Source: Stenopsyche tienmushanensis
Taxonomy: Eukaryota; Arthropoda; Insecta; Trichoptera; Stenopsychidae
Length of the DNA: 64,000 bases
NCBI GenBank assembly: GCA_008973525.1
Contig: WACJ01000516.1
Coordinates: 558,001 to 622,000, forward strand
Reading direction: 5' to 3'
Below, piece by piece: positions 36,568-49,455 of the stretch. A model generated the notes under the pieces. It was not told the origin of the DNA and ran no database searches. It saw only the letters and a program-made list of their open reading frames with translations. The translations under genes were made by a program, and so were the position numbers. The first letter of the stretch is position 1; each line of letters opens with the position of its first letter.

Positions 36568-38170
36568 AACTAATAAAATATATTAGAGCGCAAATTAAAA
36601 TATTCACATACGAGTCTCCCGTTGCAAAAGAGTTAATGTAATCTTATACATTTTAAAGCCACCCTCATGAACTTGCAGGTTCCTCAATACTTATATGTTT
36701 TTATACTTTTGTCATAATAGTATAACGATATGTATTAATGTTGGCTCTAAGTCTTATTTTTATAAATAAATTATATCATTTGCAATTCTCTAGAATTATT
36801 TGGGTGTTAAGGTAGAATGGGCATATCTACATAAGGTTTGGTAATTGCACGAAATCCGTTTCTATATATTGCCATTTCTTTTATTATTTATGCTCATTTA
36901 ACAATCAAAAATTTTTATTAACTTTATACAGTATCACAAAAATGCTTTTTAAATGATTGTAAATGAGTTTCGACTGTAGAAATTCCTAAATTAATACAGT
37001 TTTCATAATAACAATTTAACGCCCAAAACATTTTTTAGGGATTCAAAGGAAATTTTAGGAAAATCCAAAGATCTAACAAAACCTTTTATCGGGTATATTT
37101 TGATAAAAAATATATCAATATTTTTTAATCGAAACAATATAAATTCTAGATAATTTTATAACAAAATTGGTGTATGTAAACTATGCTTTTAAACAAATAA
37201 AAGTAAGTTGATTTGTTAACTCATTATGGACCGTCAACACATATGCTGTATTTTTGTGAAAAATTTATCCTAAGTCCGTACGTAATTTTAGCTTGTTTTT
37301 AAACAATAACGGACTACAGCAAAATCTTTTACGAATTATCAACAGCCATGAGTTGATTTCCATAAAATTTTGGCTTTTTTATTCATTCAAATATTGAGAT
37401 AATCAAGTTATTCCTATATTTGCCATTCGATGTTTTAAGTTATTTGATTACAAATATGCAGCCGATGACAACATTTCATAACAATTGGATAATATATACT
37501 ATAAACTTAAAAATAATTATAAATCACATTCAGTCACATGTTTTATAGCAATTTGTGCAATATACTTTATGTGTTGCAATTCTAAAACAAAATAGTTTAT
37601 TGATTAATTGGATATATCTAACTAAAAATTCCAACGATTTATAATAAAAATAAACTATAAATTTCTACACAACGAGTAAGATAAAATTATAAATACATAA
37701 AAGAGGTTCATCATAATCAAAATGTGCTAAAATTAAACGATTTAAACTCATTGATATGGATTAACGATGACACAATTAAAATAGGGATCTAAGATGAGTA
37801 CTGGGAAAACAATTTTCATTATTCGCCATATTTTCATGACATATTGTTTGTAAAACACCATAAATAATTTACAATGTACAATAAGCCCCGTGATAGCTGA
37901 AATTTTCTGGTACCCATTTTACATTCAGTAAGCAGATGATTATTATCTCTAAATATACTACAGCAATCTCTCAATCAATGTGATTAAAGTTGTAAAGAAT
38001 TTTAATTCAATTTAATTTATAATATTAATAAATCTACATTGGATATTATAAAAAAATATATGCATATTTGTATGCATAACCAGATTATATATCAGGGCAA
38101 ACCTTTTTGAGAAGACAGTCAATTTTATTAATTATTTTATTTAATACTAATGATTACCCGGCATGCGTTG
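36568..38170. other. AT-rich intergenic
   Basis: No gene or repeat recognised. Confidence 0.45.
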
Positions 38171-38462
38171 CAATGCCACGTCTTGCATAACTGCGTACAC
38201 AAACAATATTTTTACTATGCCTATTTTATTCTCGCAGGTGTAAACAATAAGTTGACAAAGTTTTATCGCAATCGGATTAACGGTATGGCAGCGCATTAAA
38301 TACGAACAAACAAATACTGATTTTTATATATTAGAAGACTATGCCTATGTTACTCGCACAATCCTTGGCAATAAGTGGACGAAGTTTTATTGCAATCTGA
38401 TGAACGGTATGGCAGCGCATAACATACGAACAAACATAGATTCATTTTTATATATTAGATTA
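38171..38462. repeat. Tandem pair of about 124-bp units
   Basis: Units about 38214-38338 and 38339-38461 share AAGTTTTATYGCAATC, GAACGGTATGGCAGCGCAT, ACGAACAAACA and TTTTATATATTAGA. The flank TACCCGGCATGCGTTGCAA is common in insect dispersed repeats. Probably the tail of a larger element; family not assigned. Confidence 0.65.
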
Positions 38463-39636
38463 GCCCGAGGGTAGAGCTACCAAACACTGTATAATTTAAA
38501 GGACATTCTCGTCCCTTGAAGTATATAGAATATGGAAAGAATACATAGATGAAGTGGTACTAGAAGACCCTTTTAATGATTCTGACATTTGAAACCTTCT
38601 AAATCAGGGGTTTTTAAACTTATGCAGTTCGAGGATCCCTCTCTTGAAAAAATTTTTTTTTAAAAAACCTATATTTGAGAATCACAGCACAGCACAGAAT
38701 TTTTCAAGAATGCATTAACCACATCAACCAAGAGCTGCTGTTACACAAATTCATTGATAAAAACAATTAGATTTGAATATAATGAATGAACAACCTCTCC
38801 TATATATCAATGTATTTAATTTAGCTTTAATAAAGTATCAGCAAATAATCAATCTATTAAACCACTTTTTTAAAATTTATCTTCACATTGAAATAGATAA
38901 AACATATTTTTAAACATAATAATTTTGAATACATACACAAACCTATACATAATACTATGAAAACAAATGCTAGCCACACTATAGGATAGTGAGGATAATA
39001 GTCGACACAATATGAGTATTACATTAACATAATTATCAGATTCAGAGTTAACACAACTGTATTGTCACACTAATGAGTGATTATTTATGTTTTAACAACG
39101 TACACATTTGAAATTTCAACAACATATTCATGCTGGCCACGATAACTGATTCACATGCAAATATTTGTCATTATATAGCAGAAATATTTAAATAATAATG
39201 GAAAGTATGACACGTATAAATCAATATGTTCAAAATACCAAATGTCATGATAAATTACCTATTAAAAGATTTTCTTAGACCAATTCTGTGCAGAAAATCA
39301 CAAAGAAATTTATTGATACATGCAAAATATTATTGCGAATCAATATATTGAATATATGTTTGTATCAGATAAAAACTAGAGATCACATTTCAATTCATAT
39401 AATAATATTACAGTTATATTGCATAAGTATAAAATTATTATCATCACTTATCTGCAGCCCAAATCTCATTCATACCAAAGACTTCACTTTGTACTTCAGC
39501 TACGGGAATTTCTACTTCTTTGCCAAAGTCGGGATGTTGTCTTTCGGATGCAAGATCTCTCATTCCTTCAAATATAAAGACACATAGTAGAATTTGATTC
39601 TTATGATGCAAAGATGTGTAATAAAGATATTGAATT
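38463..39636. other. Downstream flank / 3' UTR of APPBP2
   Basis: The part nearest 39637 should be the APPBP2 3' UTR; no certain polyadenylation site assigned. At 38605 a lone CAGGGGTTTTTAAACTTAT resembles a hAT terminal repeat, with no partner found. Confidence 0.45.
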
Positions 39637-42600
39637 TTACGCACTTCTCCACTGATGCAAAAGCTGAGTGTAAAATGCTGCTCGTTCAGGTCTTTTCAGT
39701 TCATTATTAACATGTATCAGTCCTATATAATCATATTCAAGACCTGAATATTCTTCACCGAATGATTTTAAGCCTTAAAAACATACAAATTTAATTAGAT
39801 TCGATAGTTAAATATTCTGTATAATAAAAATAGAATGTAATTAAAGATACTTACTAATTGAAATTGAACGATAATAAAGCTTTTCAGCTGCAAGAAACAT
39901 TCTCATGTGATAATTATATAATGATGCTAAATGACCTAATGATAACCCAACTTCGTAATCTTCTGTTCCAAGTAATTTTTCTTTAATACGAATAGCACGA
40001 AGTTGCATTTCTTCAGCTTCCTGTTTGGAACATTTGGAAACAATGTAAAATACTTGTCATCAAATAATATTGTTAGGAATGTCGTTTTTTCAATGAAAGA
40101 CAAAAATATTATCAATTAATTTCTTCAATACAATGTATTCTCTTTCACTAGATACAACCTTTATTTATGATTTTTTTTCCCCCGATAAATGATGCTGGAT
40201 CGATCTAAATAAACGATAGTCGGAAAGAGCAAGGTTATGAAAATAAGATGGATGCGGAATCGTTTGCTAATCGAGTTCCTTTGATTTGTTTACACTCTTT
40301 GATTTATAGGGTCGTGCATTATCATGTTGCTAAAGAATTTGGTAACAGTTGATTACACCTGACCTCTTCGTACTCAACGCCGCTTTTAAATTTTCTAATT
40401 TTGAACAACAAATCTTCCTCGTTATGTTTTGACCATTTGGAAGGACTCCGAGGTAGATTATCCCTTTGGAGTCACACTATATATTTAAAAGAGCTATTTT
40501 TACTGTTAGACTCGGTCAAGGGGTTGGTTTCTTTATTTGCCCTTTTGAAAAGCACTGCCTTTTGCGTTTTTGATTTGAGTATAATATTCACTTTTCATCT
40601 TCAGTCACAAGATAGTGTAAAAACGGTTGTTTCTTCTCTTTATCGATTAAACATGACACATACTCGCGCACACCGCCTTGATCTCATCAGTAATGTCGTG
40701 CAGTATCCACACCCCCTGTTTTATGGCTTCTCCTATTTTTTTCAAATATATTTGAATACTCTTTCGGAAGTATCTAAGCTTGTCTCTTAATCCTCGTATA
40801 GTCCGTTTTAGATTTGATTAATTTCAGCACGCAGGATATCATCATCAATTTCGCGAAAATTGTTTTATCGGCACAAAATCCATCATCTTGAAACACAGTT
40901 TGAAAAAAATTTTTTTTGTAGAAAATAATGTTCTCCAGATGTTAGTCGACTAACAAAATATACAATATGTGTTATCAAAGGGATGATTGAGACATAACTG
41001 ATGGTCAAAAAGGAAGTATGAAGAAAATGACATTCCTAACGGGACAATCTAATATATTCATCATCGATAAAATACAATTATACTTACTTCAAATTTTCTC
41101 ATACTCTGATAAAGTCTTCCAAGATTACCGTAATGCTTTGCAGTTTGTACATTCATTTCACCGAAAGCATTTAAGGACAGGGTTAAAGCACTTTTATGGA
41201 GCTTTTCCGACTGATCAAGGAGATCTGGCTAGTACAAAACAGTTTTCAGTTCAATATTAAAAATAAAAACATTAGCTATAATGTGTATATTTACAATCAT
41301 TTTGTAGTATGTTAATTTTGCATAAAAACATATATTTAATACGACATCAAATATTTATTTAATCTATACCATATAGAGCAGCGGTTCCTAACCTAGGGGT
41401 AACTACCCCCGGAGGGGTAAAACGGTTATTCTGCGGGGGAATGATGCTGTTAATTTTTGGTATGTAGATTTAATAATAGAATAACAGATGAGCACCACGT
41501 GGCTTGCACTCTCTTCCAAGAAGTCTCTCACTGTGTTCTAATTCCTTTCTATCCTATTAATCCTTCTAAGACGCACAATCATTCAAATCAACCAACTTCC
41601 AAAAGCCAAACAATTTCAATCTTCACATTAACAATCATTAATTAATTAAGGAAGTATGTTACTATTGTAATTTCGTACATTTTTGAGCAATTTCATTATA
41701 AATTAGGAACCGCTGATATAAACAATATTTTTATTTTAGTTTGGGCATACTGAACCAAACTAATTTATACCCACTGAAATATTAAACATAATAAGTATTA
41801 AAAGAAACAACACTGACCAGTAGGATTCTCACCGGGAGGGCTATCTAATGCAATTTCTTCCAGAATAAGAGCCTTCACTCGTTTTGTAGTGGCGAGCATA
41901 AGATGTTTTGGTGGTAATAGAGACTGATAAAATAAAAAGTATAGGTGATTTAGTAATCATTTATAGCTGAATTTATAAAAAATAAGAAGTGAACATTGTT
42001 AAAATGAATACTTACTTCCATTATATTAATGGCTCTATCAACATGTTCACGAGCTTTATAAAATCTTCCTGAAGAATATTCATGCACATACAGGGCATAC
42101 GAAAGATCTTCAAAAGCAATAGCAACATGTAAATTATTTCCATTATGATAAACGTGATGTAAAATTGCCAAAGCTTCCTAAAAAATACATATACTCAGTA
42201 TACATTATATGACTAAATTATTCAATATTTTATAAGAGATACATGCAACTTTATTTATATTTTTTAGTAAAAATGATGCAAAATCACAATAAATTAGAGA
42301 TAAATTAAATTTAGTCTATTAAAAAATATTAACAAACAGAAATTATCAATTACCTCGTACACCGTAACACTGTTGAGAATGCTATCCACATTGAGAAAAT
42401 AAAAGCCATAATCTAAAAGTGCAAACGCATACTTTGGATGTTTACGTCCATAATACGTGCGCGCACGAACCACCGCTTGTTGAATTAATAGTTCAGCCCA
42501 AGAAAATTTGCGCATCATCACACAGGCTTTACCGCATATACATAATACTTCAATAGATATCCTGCATTAAAAGCGAATATTTTTTTATTAAACAACGTTA

Positions 42601-45600
42601 ACACATTCAATTGTAGACAAAATATATGTTACACTGCAACTGATTACTAACTTTGAAGGCGTGTCGTCTTTTAATAGCTCTAATGCTTTCATACTCCACT
42701 TATAAGTATCATTATAATCGCTTCTCAAAAAGTGATATATTGAAAATTCTTTGAACAATCTTAAAAGAAGATTATTTATTTCTCTTGCAAGAGATGGAGA
42801 ATAGTCTTCGTGATATATTGGTTTCTTTGCTTTTTCAACGGTACCCTGTTTTACAACTTTTTTGGAACGAGGGAGAAGTGACAGAAGAGAAGGAGGAGGA
42901 TCTACAGGTGCTGGAGTTATATAAACACCATTTTCCGTACGATTTGGCAATTTTAAAGATCTTAAATGACTAGTATCTAAGGCTTTATTTAATAATTTAC
43001 TAGAAAATTCATATGTATTAGACGCATCTTCAAAACGACGATATGACGATTGTGCATGAAGCAACCTAAAAATAAAAAAAAAACATTAAATTACACAAGC
43101 AATATTAATTGAAATATTATTTTGAAAATATGCCCGAAGTAATATTAAAGCATCGAGTGTTTCGTCATTTAGTCTGGATCTGATTTTGGAAGCCAGGCAA
43201 CTTGCTGCTGAAAATGCACGCTCAGCCTGCACACTCGTTGGAGGTATCGTCATCAGATATTAAAATGCTAGTTCGAGTTGATGACTGCGTGAGCCCCCAT
43301 TTTCGTATAACACCATCAATGTGACTGATAAAATTCCTTTAGGCGTCGCCTAAGCTCGCTAATTAGTAATTATGCCACTGTTTTCAAGCGTCCAGATTTC
43401 GGCGGGAATGTTTTGATTTAGTTGCCATCATCGTGCTTGTGAGGTGTACGATTTCTGTTAGATAAAAATTTCAATCTCGCATTTTTCGGCATTACGTTTA
43501 CTAATCCCGGGATTCATGAGCACTTAAAACTGTCCAGGATTGGATTCCCAATGTGTATGTGTATGTAGATCCTGTACTTTCCCTCGACAATTATGATTAT
43601 TTTCGATTATCCGGATTTTCATTATCCTGACTACATTCATCCTCAATTAGTCCAGATAATTGAGGTTCTAATGTGCTTATAATAAATATAATAAAGGTTA
43701 CTAATTATATATTAAACGTTTATGCAAATGCATACCTATGGCAACACTCCAAAGTTAATCTAGCATGATGGGCAGATAGTGTACTTTGGCAGAGATCTTT
43801 ACAAGTTGATAAAACAATTTCAGCATGAGCATACCATCCAGCATCATTGAGAAACCCACCTAGTCAAAGAATACATGATAATAAATAATACATACAAAAA
43901 ATAAAGGCTTTCGCTCAAGATTTTTAAGGTTGAAACAAAATAAATAGACATTAAACAAGCATAAGGTATGACTAAAATGAAAGCTGTATTTTGTAAACAC
44001 AAAAATATTAAATTGTACAAATACAATATACAGGGAGTTCATTTCCATACAAAACATTTACCATAAGAAAAAAACTAATAATTCTAGGATAATTATAAAA
44101 TAACTGTAGTTTGGCATATTTTTATAAATAACACATAGACGCTGAAATATTCTGAATTCATGTGGACATGCAAGGGCAGAACAAATTCACAATTTTTTAC
44201 ATAAAAGCATTCCGTTCACAAAAAAATAGCATTTAAACATAATTTATTGTTTTGTGTGTGCATCTTGTTCCCAAATATAATACCAAAATGCGCACATATG
44301 CATGCCTTGTACTTGGCTACAAAATTAAGTCATTCCGCGACGAGTGCATCTTGTTCATTGAAATATCGCAGAGGTACATTTTTAACTCTAAATAAAGAGT
44401 AAGGCGATTTGATATCCGTTCGACTTCTATAAATAAACATTTAAAAAAATATAAAAGGCGTATATACGTGCGCTTTGCTGTCCACATGTAAACATGATTA
44501 TGGACAAAAATAATTAAAAAAAAATTGCTGATAATGAATATAAAATAATAATACACATATAAGATACTTGAAATCTAAAATTGCATTATTAATTATATCC
44601 ATCCTATTTTTAGAACGGTACAAACTTACAAACTTTCCTTTGCGGCTACCAAAAAGACAATTAATTTATTTTTCTAAGAAAACTTCGTATAGTCGATTGT
44701 GCATAATCATGTCTCTTATATGCCATTTCGTCAGACCAATTCATTATACGTGAAATATCAATTTCTTTTTTTAATTACACGTATAAAGCCACTATCACAA
44801 AAAAGCTATTACACTTTATTGTGTATAAAATTGAGCGGTGGCACAAAAATAGGGCTATAAACAATGTTAATGCTGTCCAATATGACACGAGTAATAATGT
44901 TTCAATGCAATATTAAAATAATTAATTTCATTATATCATTTTCACAGTTTTAATAAATTCAATATCAATGTATATTAAATATGCAGCACGCCAACAATAA
45001 CTACAACAAGGTCACATTACAAATTTGCTTTTATAAAAATAAAGAAAAGAAATATTCTTACCTAATCTCAAACCAAGATCGATTATCGAGTTTTTCCTTT
45101 CAACGTCAACAGTTTTTACTTTCGCCATTCTCTTGCATCTTTTTACATATGCTGTTGATAAGCGTTCTGAGAGATTAATTCCGAGTTCTATAACGACCTG
45201 ATGAAGAACAAATAAAATTATTTTTATGCAAAAGATTTGTAAATTTCAAATAATTAATGCTAATTAAAATTTTGAAAATATACTATTTGCTTGCAAATAG
45301 AAATGGATGGATGTTTTATTTATGCTATTTTGTTATATTGAAAGAAAAAAACACTATGTTCATTACATAGCAATTCCAAACATCCAGTTTTCATGATATG
45401 TATACAGATAAAAAGAAAGAGAAAATAATTTATTCTACGGTGGCAATGTATACTAAAAGACTATGAAATTCTTATTGGCACTTTAAGCTTTTATGAATGA
45501 TAATTTAATTTATTGTTTTAATAATACATTAAGAAAAAACAGGGCTATGTAGAATTTGTATTCATTTGATAACACTGCAATCTTTACTTTTTGTCCATCC

Positions 45601-48600
45601 AGTTAAATCAATGCTTAACCCCTAAAGGAGTACTATCCCAGGGCCTGGGAACTTCGCCGCCAAGGTGATCATATAGAAGGAGGACGCAGAAAAGGACAAG
45701 AAGACAGGTAGCACTGTCAACAGCGTTGTCATCGTATGCGTTAAAGTGAAACAGCATAAAAAAAGTACCGCATAAATCGGGGGATGAGTGTATTTACATC
45801 AAGAAGATTGAAATACTTCCGACATCCATGAGAAAATAAATATGAAATCATTTGTCACATTACTTAGAGAATTTAAAAAAGAATAATATAATGAATAGTA
45901 TAAATAATCATGAATTGATGAAACCTTAACACAATTTTTTTGATCTATCTATAATCACTAATCATATTTTCGCGTTTTGCTGTCACTACATATTACATGA
46001 CAACGATTGATATGCACATGCAGTGAGTACGCCTGGGTTATTAATTTGCATATTTAAAAAGGTACCGAAGGTACTGAGTGGGGTGGAATGGGGAAGATTC
46101 AGGAACATGCATACATGCATTCCGAGTCTGTGGGAGTAATGATTAGTGATTTGAATTTAATTTTTAAAATAATAAACAAATTATGTCTAGAATATATTAA
46201 AAAAATGTAAATGCTTAGATCAATCCTAAGATTTATATATTGATGAGCGTTCAGATATAGCCCTGAATATCAAACTTTTACTGAAATACAAGAAAATTTT
46301 GAAAATGATTTTTTTAAATAGATTATCTACATATTATTAAATTGATATGTGAAAAACTACAATCAATTGTATTTAAATTCTGTGTATTCCAAATCAGTTC
46401 AATATCAGAGGACATCATTCAAGCTGTCAATCTTAATTTGATATCTTATTACTATTTTGATATAGTTGCTCATATGGATATCGTAAATTCAGAGTTATTT
46501 TTCATGACTTTGATCTTGCATGACTCCTGCATATCAAATACTTGCCCCTTCAAGATAGTGAAAACGTCCTTATTGACTCTTCTGACTGAATCTCAGTTTT
46601 TTTAATTGGACAAATTAACTTTACCAACATGTTCATTTTTTACCTACGTAAAAAAATTCAAAATACAGACCTGGAAGTATCTCATTATAGATAGGCGGGA
46701 GTGATTTGTTTTCAAGATTCTGAATAGTACATCAATATTACTCATTTCAGCAACCAAGAGCTTCCTTTTTTCTTTATACATCTAGAAAAAAATATGTTTG
46801 ACATAATTAATGCTTATAAAATATTTCTAATTGTTAATAATAGCAATTGTAAATGTTAGTTTTAAAGATGACCATGTTCTAAGTTATGGTTTACATTATA
46901 CCTTATATGTTATATATATGTAAAAACAAAAACATTTATGACATGGAACGATAAAATGTGCAAAATTATGTTTAACCTTCCAGCAGACGCGCTGTCTGTA
47001 AAATTTACGACAAATGCGTCTTATCGCATCCCCCACGTTTACCTCTTATTTGCAAGCATCGAGCTCTGAGCTATTCGAGGGTCAGTTTCTCTCCAAACTA
47101 CAGACGTATCGGGATTATTCATTGATATTTGGAAATTTCCATTGAGCGTAGATTTTATGATATTTTATTGATAAGCTGAGAGTTGACCACATAAATTTGA
47201 AAGAGATTTTTGCCAGTGACGATACCGGGATTGAAATAGCAAGAGCTGTCATGGGTTACAAGAGATGATAACAGAAGAAGAAAAAAGATCCTCAGCATCA
47301 ATGAAGTGTTGCCGTTGCCAGTCCTTTAGATGCAAATCATTTGGCAATTGCAACAATTTTAAGGATGAGAATATTGATTCTGATTTGATGACGTAAAATT
47401 TACGGCAAGCGCCCGCTCAAGGGAAATTTCCTAGCGCGCCCGCTGGAAGGATAAATAAACATTTATACAACTTGCAATTTTAAATCTCTGAGTTTTGTAT
47501 GGGAAAAGGTCTTGTTATTCGAAAATATTTTAAATTATATCATTCATTAATGAATCAAAATAAAATGACTTTAATTCCCTGTGTTTCTTTTATTCGTTTA
47601 TTTAAAACAATCTGTCAAATTCCCAGTTTGTGAAGTCTTCAAAAAATCTCTTTATCTCGTAAAAACAGTTGTAGCAAGAGTTATTGATTTGGCCAACAAT
47701 TTAAGTGATCAGATCAAAGCAAAGTCATCTAGTTTCGAAGGATTTTCTATTGTCTGTGACGAGAGTATGGACATTGGGAGTCAATTAACATTTGTCTTTC
47801 TTTGCGCTGTTGTCAACATAGATTTCAATATTTTTGAGGACAAAAAAGGAATTGGAAGGTTAGTTCCCAACAAACCAGACCTGGCCAAAGGCGACAAACT
47901 GTGTACTACTATGACACTTGCCCCGACAAGTAAAAAATGTACCTTGGAGATTGTTTTATAAAATATTATAAGAAGCAAAAATATAGAACATAATGTTTAG
48001 CAAATATCCTTCGATGAACTATGAAAATATGTATAATGTTAAAATATACAAGTTTAAAGTGTTCTATTGTGTCTGAAGTTATTTTAAGTTAACTGTAAAG
48101 AACTCGTTAAATAAGCGGAAGCGGCTGACTGCTTTCGAGATGCTGGTTCACCTGAGGGAAAAGGGCCTCAAGTGGAAAGGGTTAAAAGACTCAAATGTAA
48201 GGTAATTCTTTGGAAATAACACAACAAGTTTAGATGCAACTGCATCATATCAAATATATCCAAAAAAATGTAAGTGTTGGAATCTAATTAGAAACAAGAT
48301 TTGTATATTTTAATTCTTTAGCTTACTTTTCAATTTAAAATGTCTCAAAATCAACTTCTAACACGATTCTTATGGGAATGTTTATTTAATTCACTAAATT
48401 AGTAGATAGACAAATCAAATCGAGCCGAATAGTCCAATCGCCGGGATTTTAATTTTCATCGTTGGCTGTATAAATATACAATCAGAATCTAATCATATGC
48501 AAATGGAGCTGATTGAGATTCAGTGTGATTCAAATTTGAAGACAGATTCATTGAAATCAACGTGCTTGAATTCTATAGATATTTACCAGTTAGTAGGGAC

Positions 48601-49455
48601 TCCAATTCGGATATTCGATATCCAGATATATTCAGCCCTTTTTCAATTATTCCATATTCGGATATTTCCCCAAATATCCGAATAGTATTCGTAATAATTT
48701 TTAATAGAATATTTTACAAAATCGACGAAAGATCACACGAATACTGGGGTATTCAGTACCTGAGCGAAACCGTTGCTCAAGGGTAGTGTTTGATGTATCT
48801 GAATATATCCGGATCCGCTTCAGTTTTACTATTTGATATTCAAATAGTCGATAATGACGAATAATTGGAATCCTTACCAGTCAGCCTACATACAATTGAC
48901 ACGCATGGTGTAAAATAAAATAGGTTGGTGTTTTACTTATAAATAGTCTTAAAACGTGAGCACTAAATAAAAAGCTATTATTGCTTTATCATACGTGTCA
49001 AGTTCATCTGAATGCACCGTTGACCTGATTTCATTTATTGTCATTATGTAGTTTTTTTAAAAAAATAGCAGTTTACGTGGAAGACTTTAAATATATATAT
49101 ATATCCAGTCATCTGTGATAACATTAATATCTTATTATTAGAGTTTTTAATGAATTTATTATTTTTATATTCTTGGAATTTAATTTTAATCAATTTAGCA
49201 AATATTGAATGATTCATCTATAAACTAGTATTGTAGTAGTGATACGGAAAAACAAAGGAGACAGGTAGTCAATCAGATAAATGAAAGTGATATTGTTATA
49301 TTTAAAATGACAGTATGTATGAAAAGAGTTGAAACCGTCTGGTAGAGGTCGAGGAGCACCGTGTCCGGCAAGAGGCGGTGCAGGGAGCCCTTGAGGCGCG
49401 AGACCAGCGCCGAGAGGCAGCGCGCGTAGAGCGAGCCCACGCGCCGGACCTCCAT
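39637..49455 (-). CDS. APPBP2: APPBP2 (amyloid protein-binding protein 2), complete, 11 exons
   Basis: I assembled this spliced gene from conserved peptides and GT/AG sites. Exons, 5' to 3': 49336-49455, 46671-46781, 45062-45197, 43736-43859, 42652-43065, 42354-42561, 42016-42177, 41833-41923, 41088-41224, 39855-40020, 39637-39773. Phases agree at every junction and give 1806 nt (601 aa plus stop), close to the vertebrate protein (about 585 aa). Signature stretches are GGFLNDAGWYAHAE, GRKHPKYAFALLDYGFYFLN, LHVAIAFEDLSYALYVHEYS, KRVKALILEEIALD, NVQTAKHYGNLGRLYQSMRK and YSGLEYDYIGLI. Family knowledge: TPR (kinesin-light-chain-like) repeats; binds the APP cytoplasmic tail and microtubules, and acts as substrate receptor of CUL2-elongin ubiquitin ligases recognising C-terminal degrons. 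The ATG at 49455 has A at -3 and G at +4. The insert after the fourth junction (VDPPPSLLSLLPRSKKVVKQ) is absent from the vertebrate protein as I know it. Five of the ten introns contain recognisable transposon sequence. Confidence 0.95.
40150..40905 (-). mobile_element. Mariner remnant in APPBP2 intron 9
   Basis: Minus-strand pieces: DDDILRAEINQI, LIDKEKKQPFLHYLVTEDEK (first catalytic Asp block, stop replacing the Trp), CDSKGIIYLGVLPNGQNI, QHDNARPYKSKSVNK (second Asp) and HPSYFHNLALSDYRLFRSI (third). Order and spacing fit a nearly full-length mariner with many stops. It is a different lineage from those at 22.5, 28 and 31 kb. Confidence 0.88.
41379..41715. mobile_element. hAT MITE in APPBP2 intron 8
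   Basis: Ends CAGCGGTTCCTAACC and its complement GGAACCGCTG, flanked by 8-bp ATATAGAG / ATATAAAC (two mismatches). Subterminal GGGGTAACTACCCC. 337 bp, no transposase frame. Confidence 0.8.
43131..43550 (-). mobile_element. hAT fragment with transposase C-terminus, APPBP2 intron 4
   Basis: On the minus strand it begins TGGGAATCCAATCC at 43550, followed by the same subterminal block as the 3150 element. Then it encodes LMTIPPTSVQAERAFSAASC and RSRLNDETLDALILLR, the hAT C-terminal dimerisation domain. It breaks off near 43131 without its right end. Confidence 0.88.
43575..43680 (-). mobile_element. Pogo/Tigger-like end fragment
   Basis: Minus strand: TTAGAACCTCAATTATCTGG, then GAGGATGAATGTAGTCAGGA and AAATCCGGATAATCG, typical of pogo-type subterminal repeats. 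One end only. Confidence 0.55.
45609..46110. other. Unclassified repeat-like DNA in APPBP2 intron 2
   Basis: Starts at a TTAA followed by CCCCTAAAGGAGTA (45617) with a more balanced composition to 45830, and a second GC-richer patch near 46030-46110. No coding frame or certain partner end. Confidence 0.3.
46976..47450. mobile_element. piggyBac deletion derivative in APPBP2 intron 1
   Basis: Ends CCTTCCAGCAGACGCGC and, inverted, CCTTCCAGCGGGCGCGC (15 of 17 match), each with TAAATTTTACG-type subterminal sequence. Target duplication TTAA on the left, ATAA (one change) on the right. Inside, IFASDDTGIEIARAVMG and MKCCRCQSFRCKSFGNCNNF may be transposase leftovers. Confidence 0.85.
47581..48000 (+). 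mobile_element. hAT transposase fragment (ZBED5/GTF2IRD2-like lineage)
   Basis: VVARVIDLANNLSDQIKAKS then SFEGFSIVCDESMDIGSQLT: the catalytic-Asp block (DES.D) of the hAT group that gave rise to GTF2IRD2 and ZBED5. About 126 open codons, then decay. Runs antisense to APPBP2 in intron 1. Confidence 0.75.
48590..48860. repeat. Self-complementary AT-rich repeat
   Basis: Many GATATTCGATATCC / TATCCGAATA units in both orientations. TAGGGACTCCAATTCGGATA (48593) and GGATCCGCTTCAG could be ends of another hAT-like element, but no target duplication is clear. Confidence 0.4.

Noticed and set aside
38171..38462. CRISPR-like or satellite array
   Set aside because: Only two diverged 124-bp units, no spacers; a local duplication inside a dispersed repeat.
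40401..40790. 129-codon plus-strand open frame in an APPBP2 intron
   Set aside because: Antisense shadow of the mariner remnant read on the minus strand.
42785..42973. 62-codon plus-strand frame
   Set aside because: Antisense to APPBP2 exon 5.
49094..49108. AT dinucleotide microsatellite
   Set aside because: Too short to be informative.
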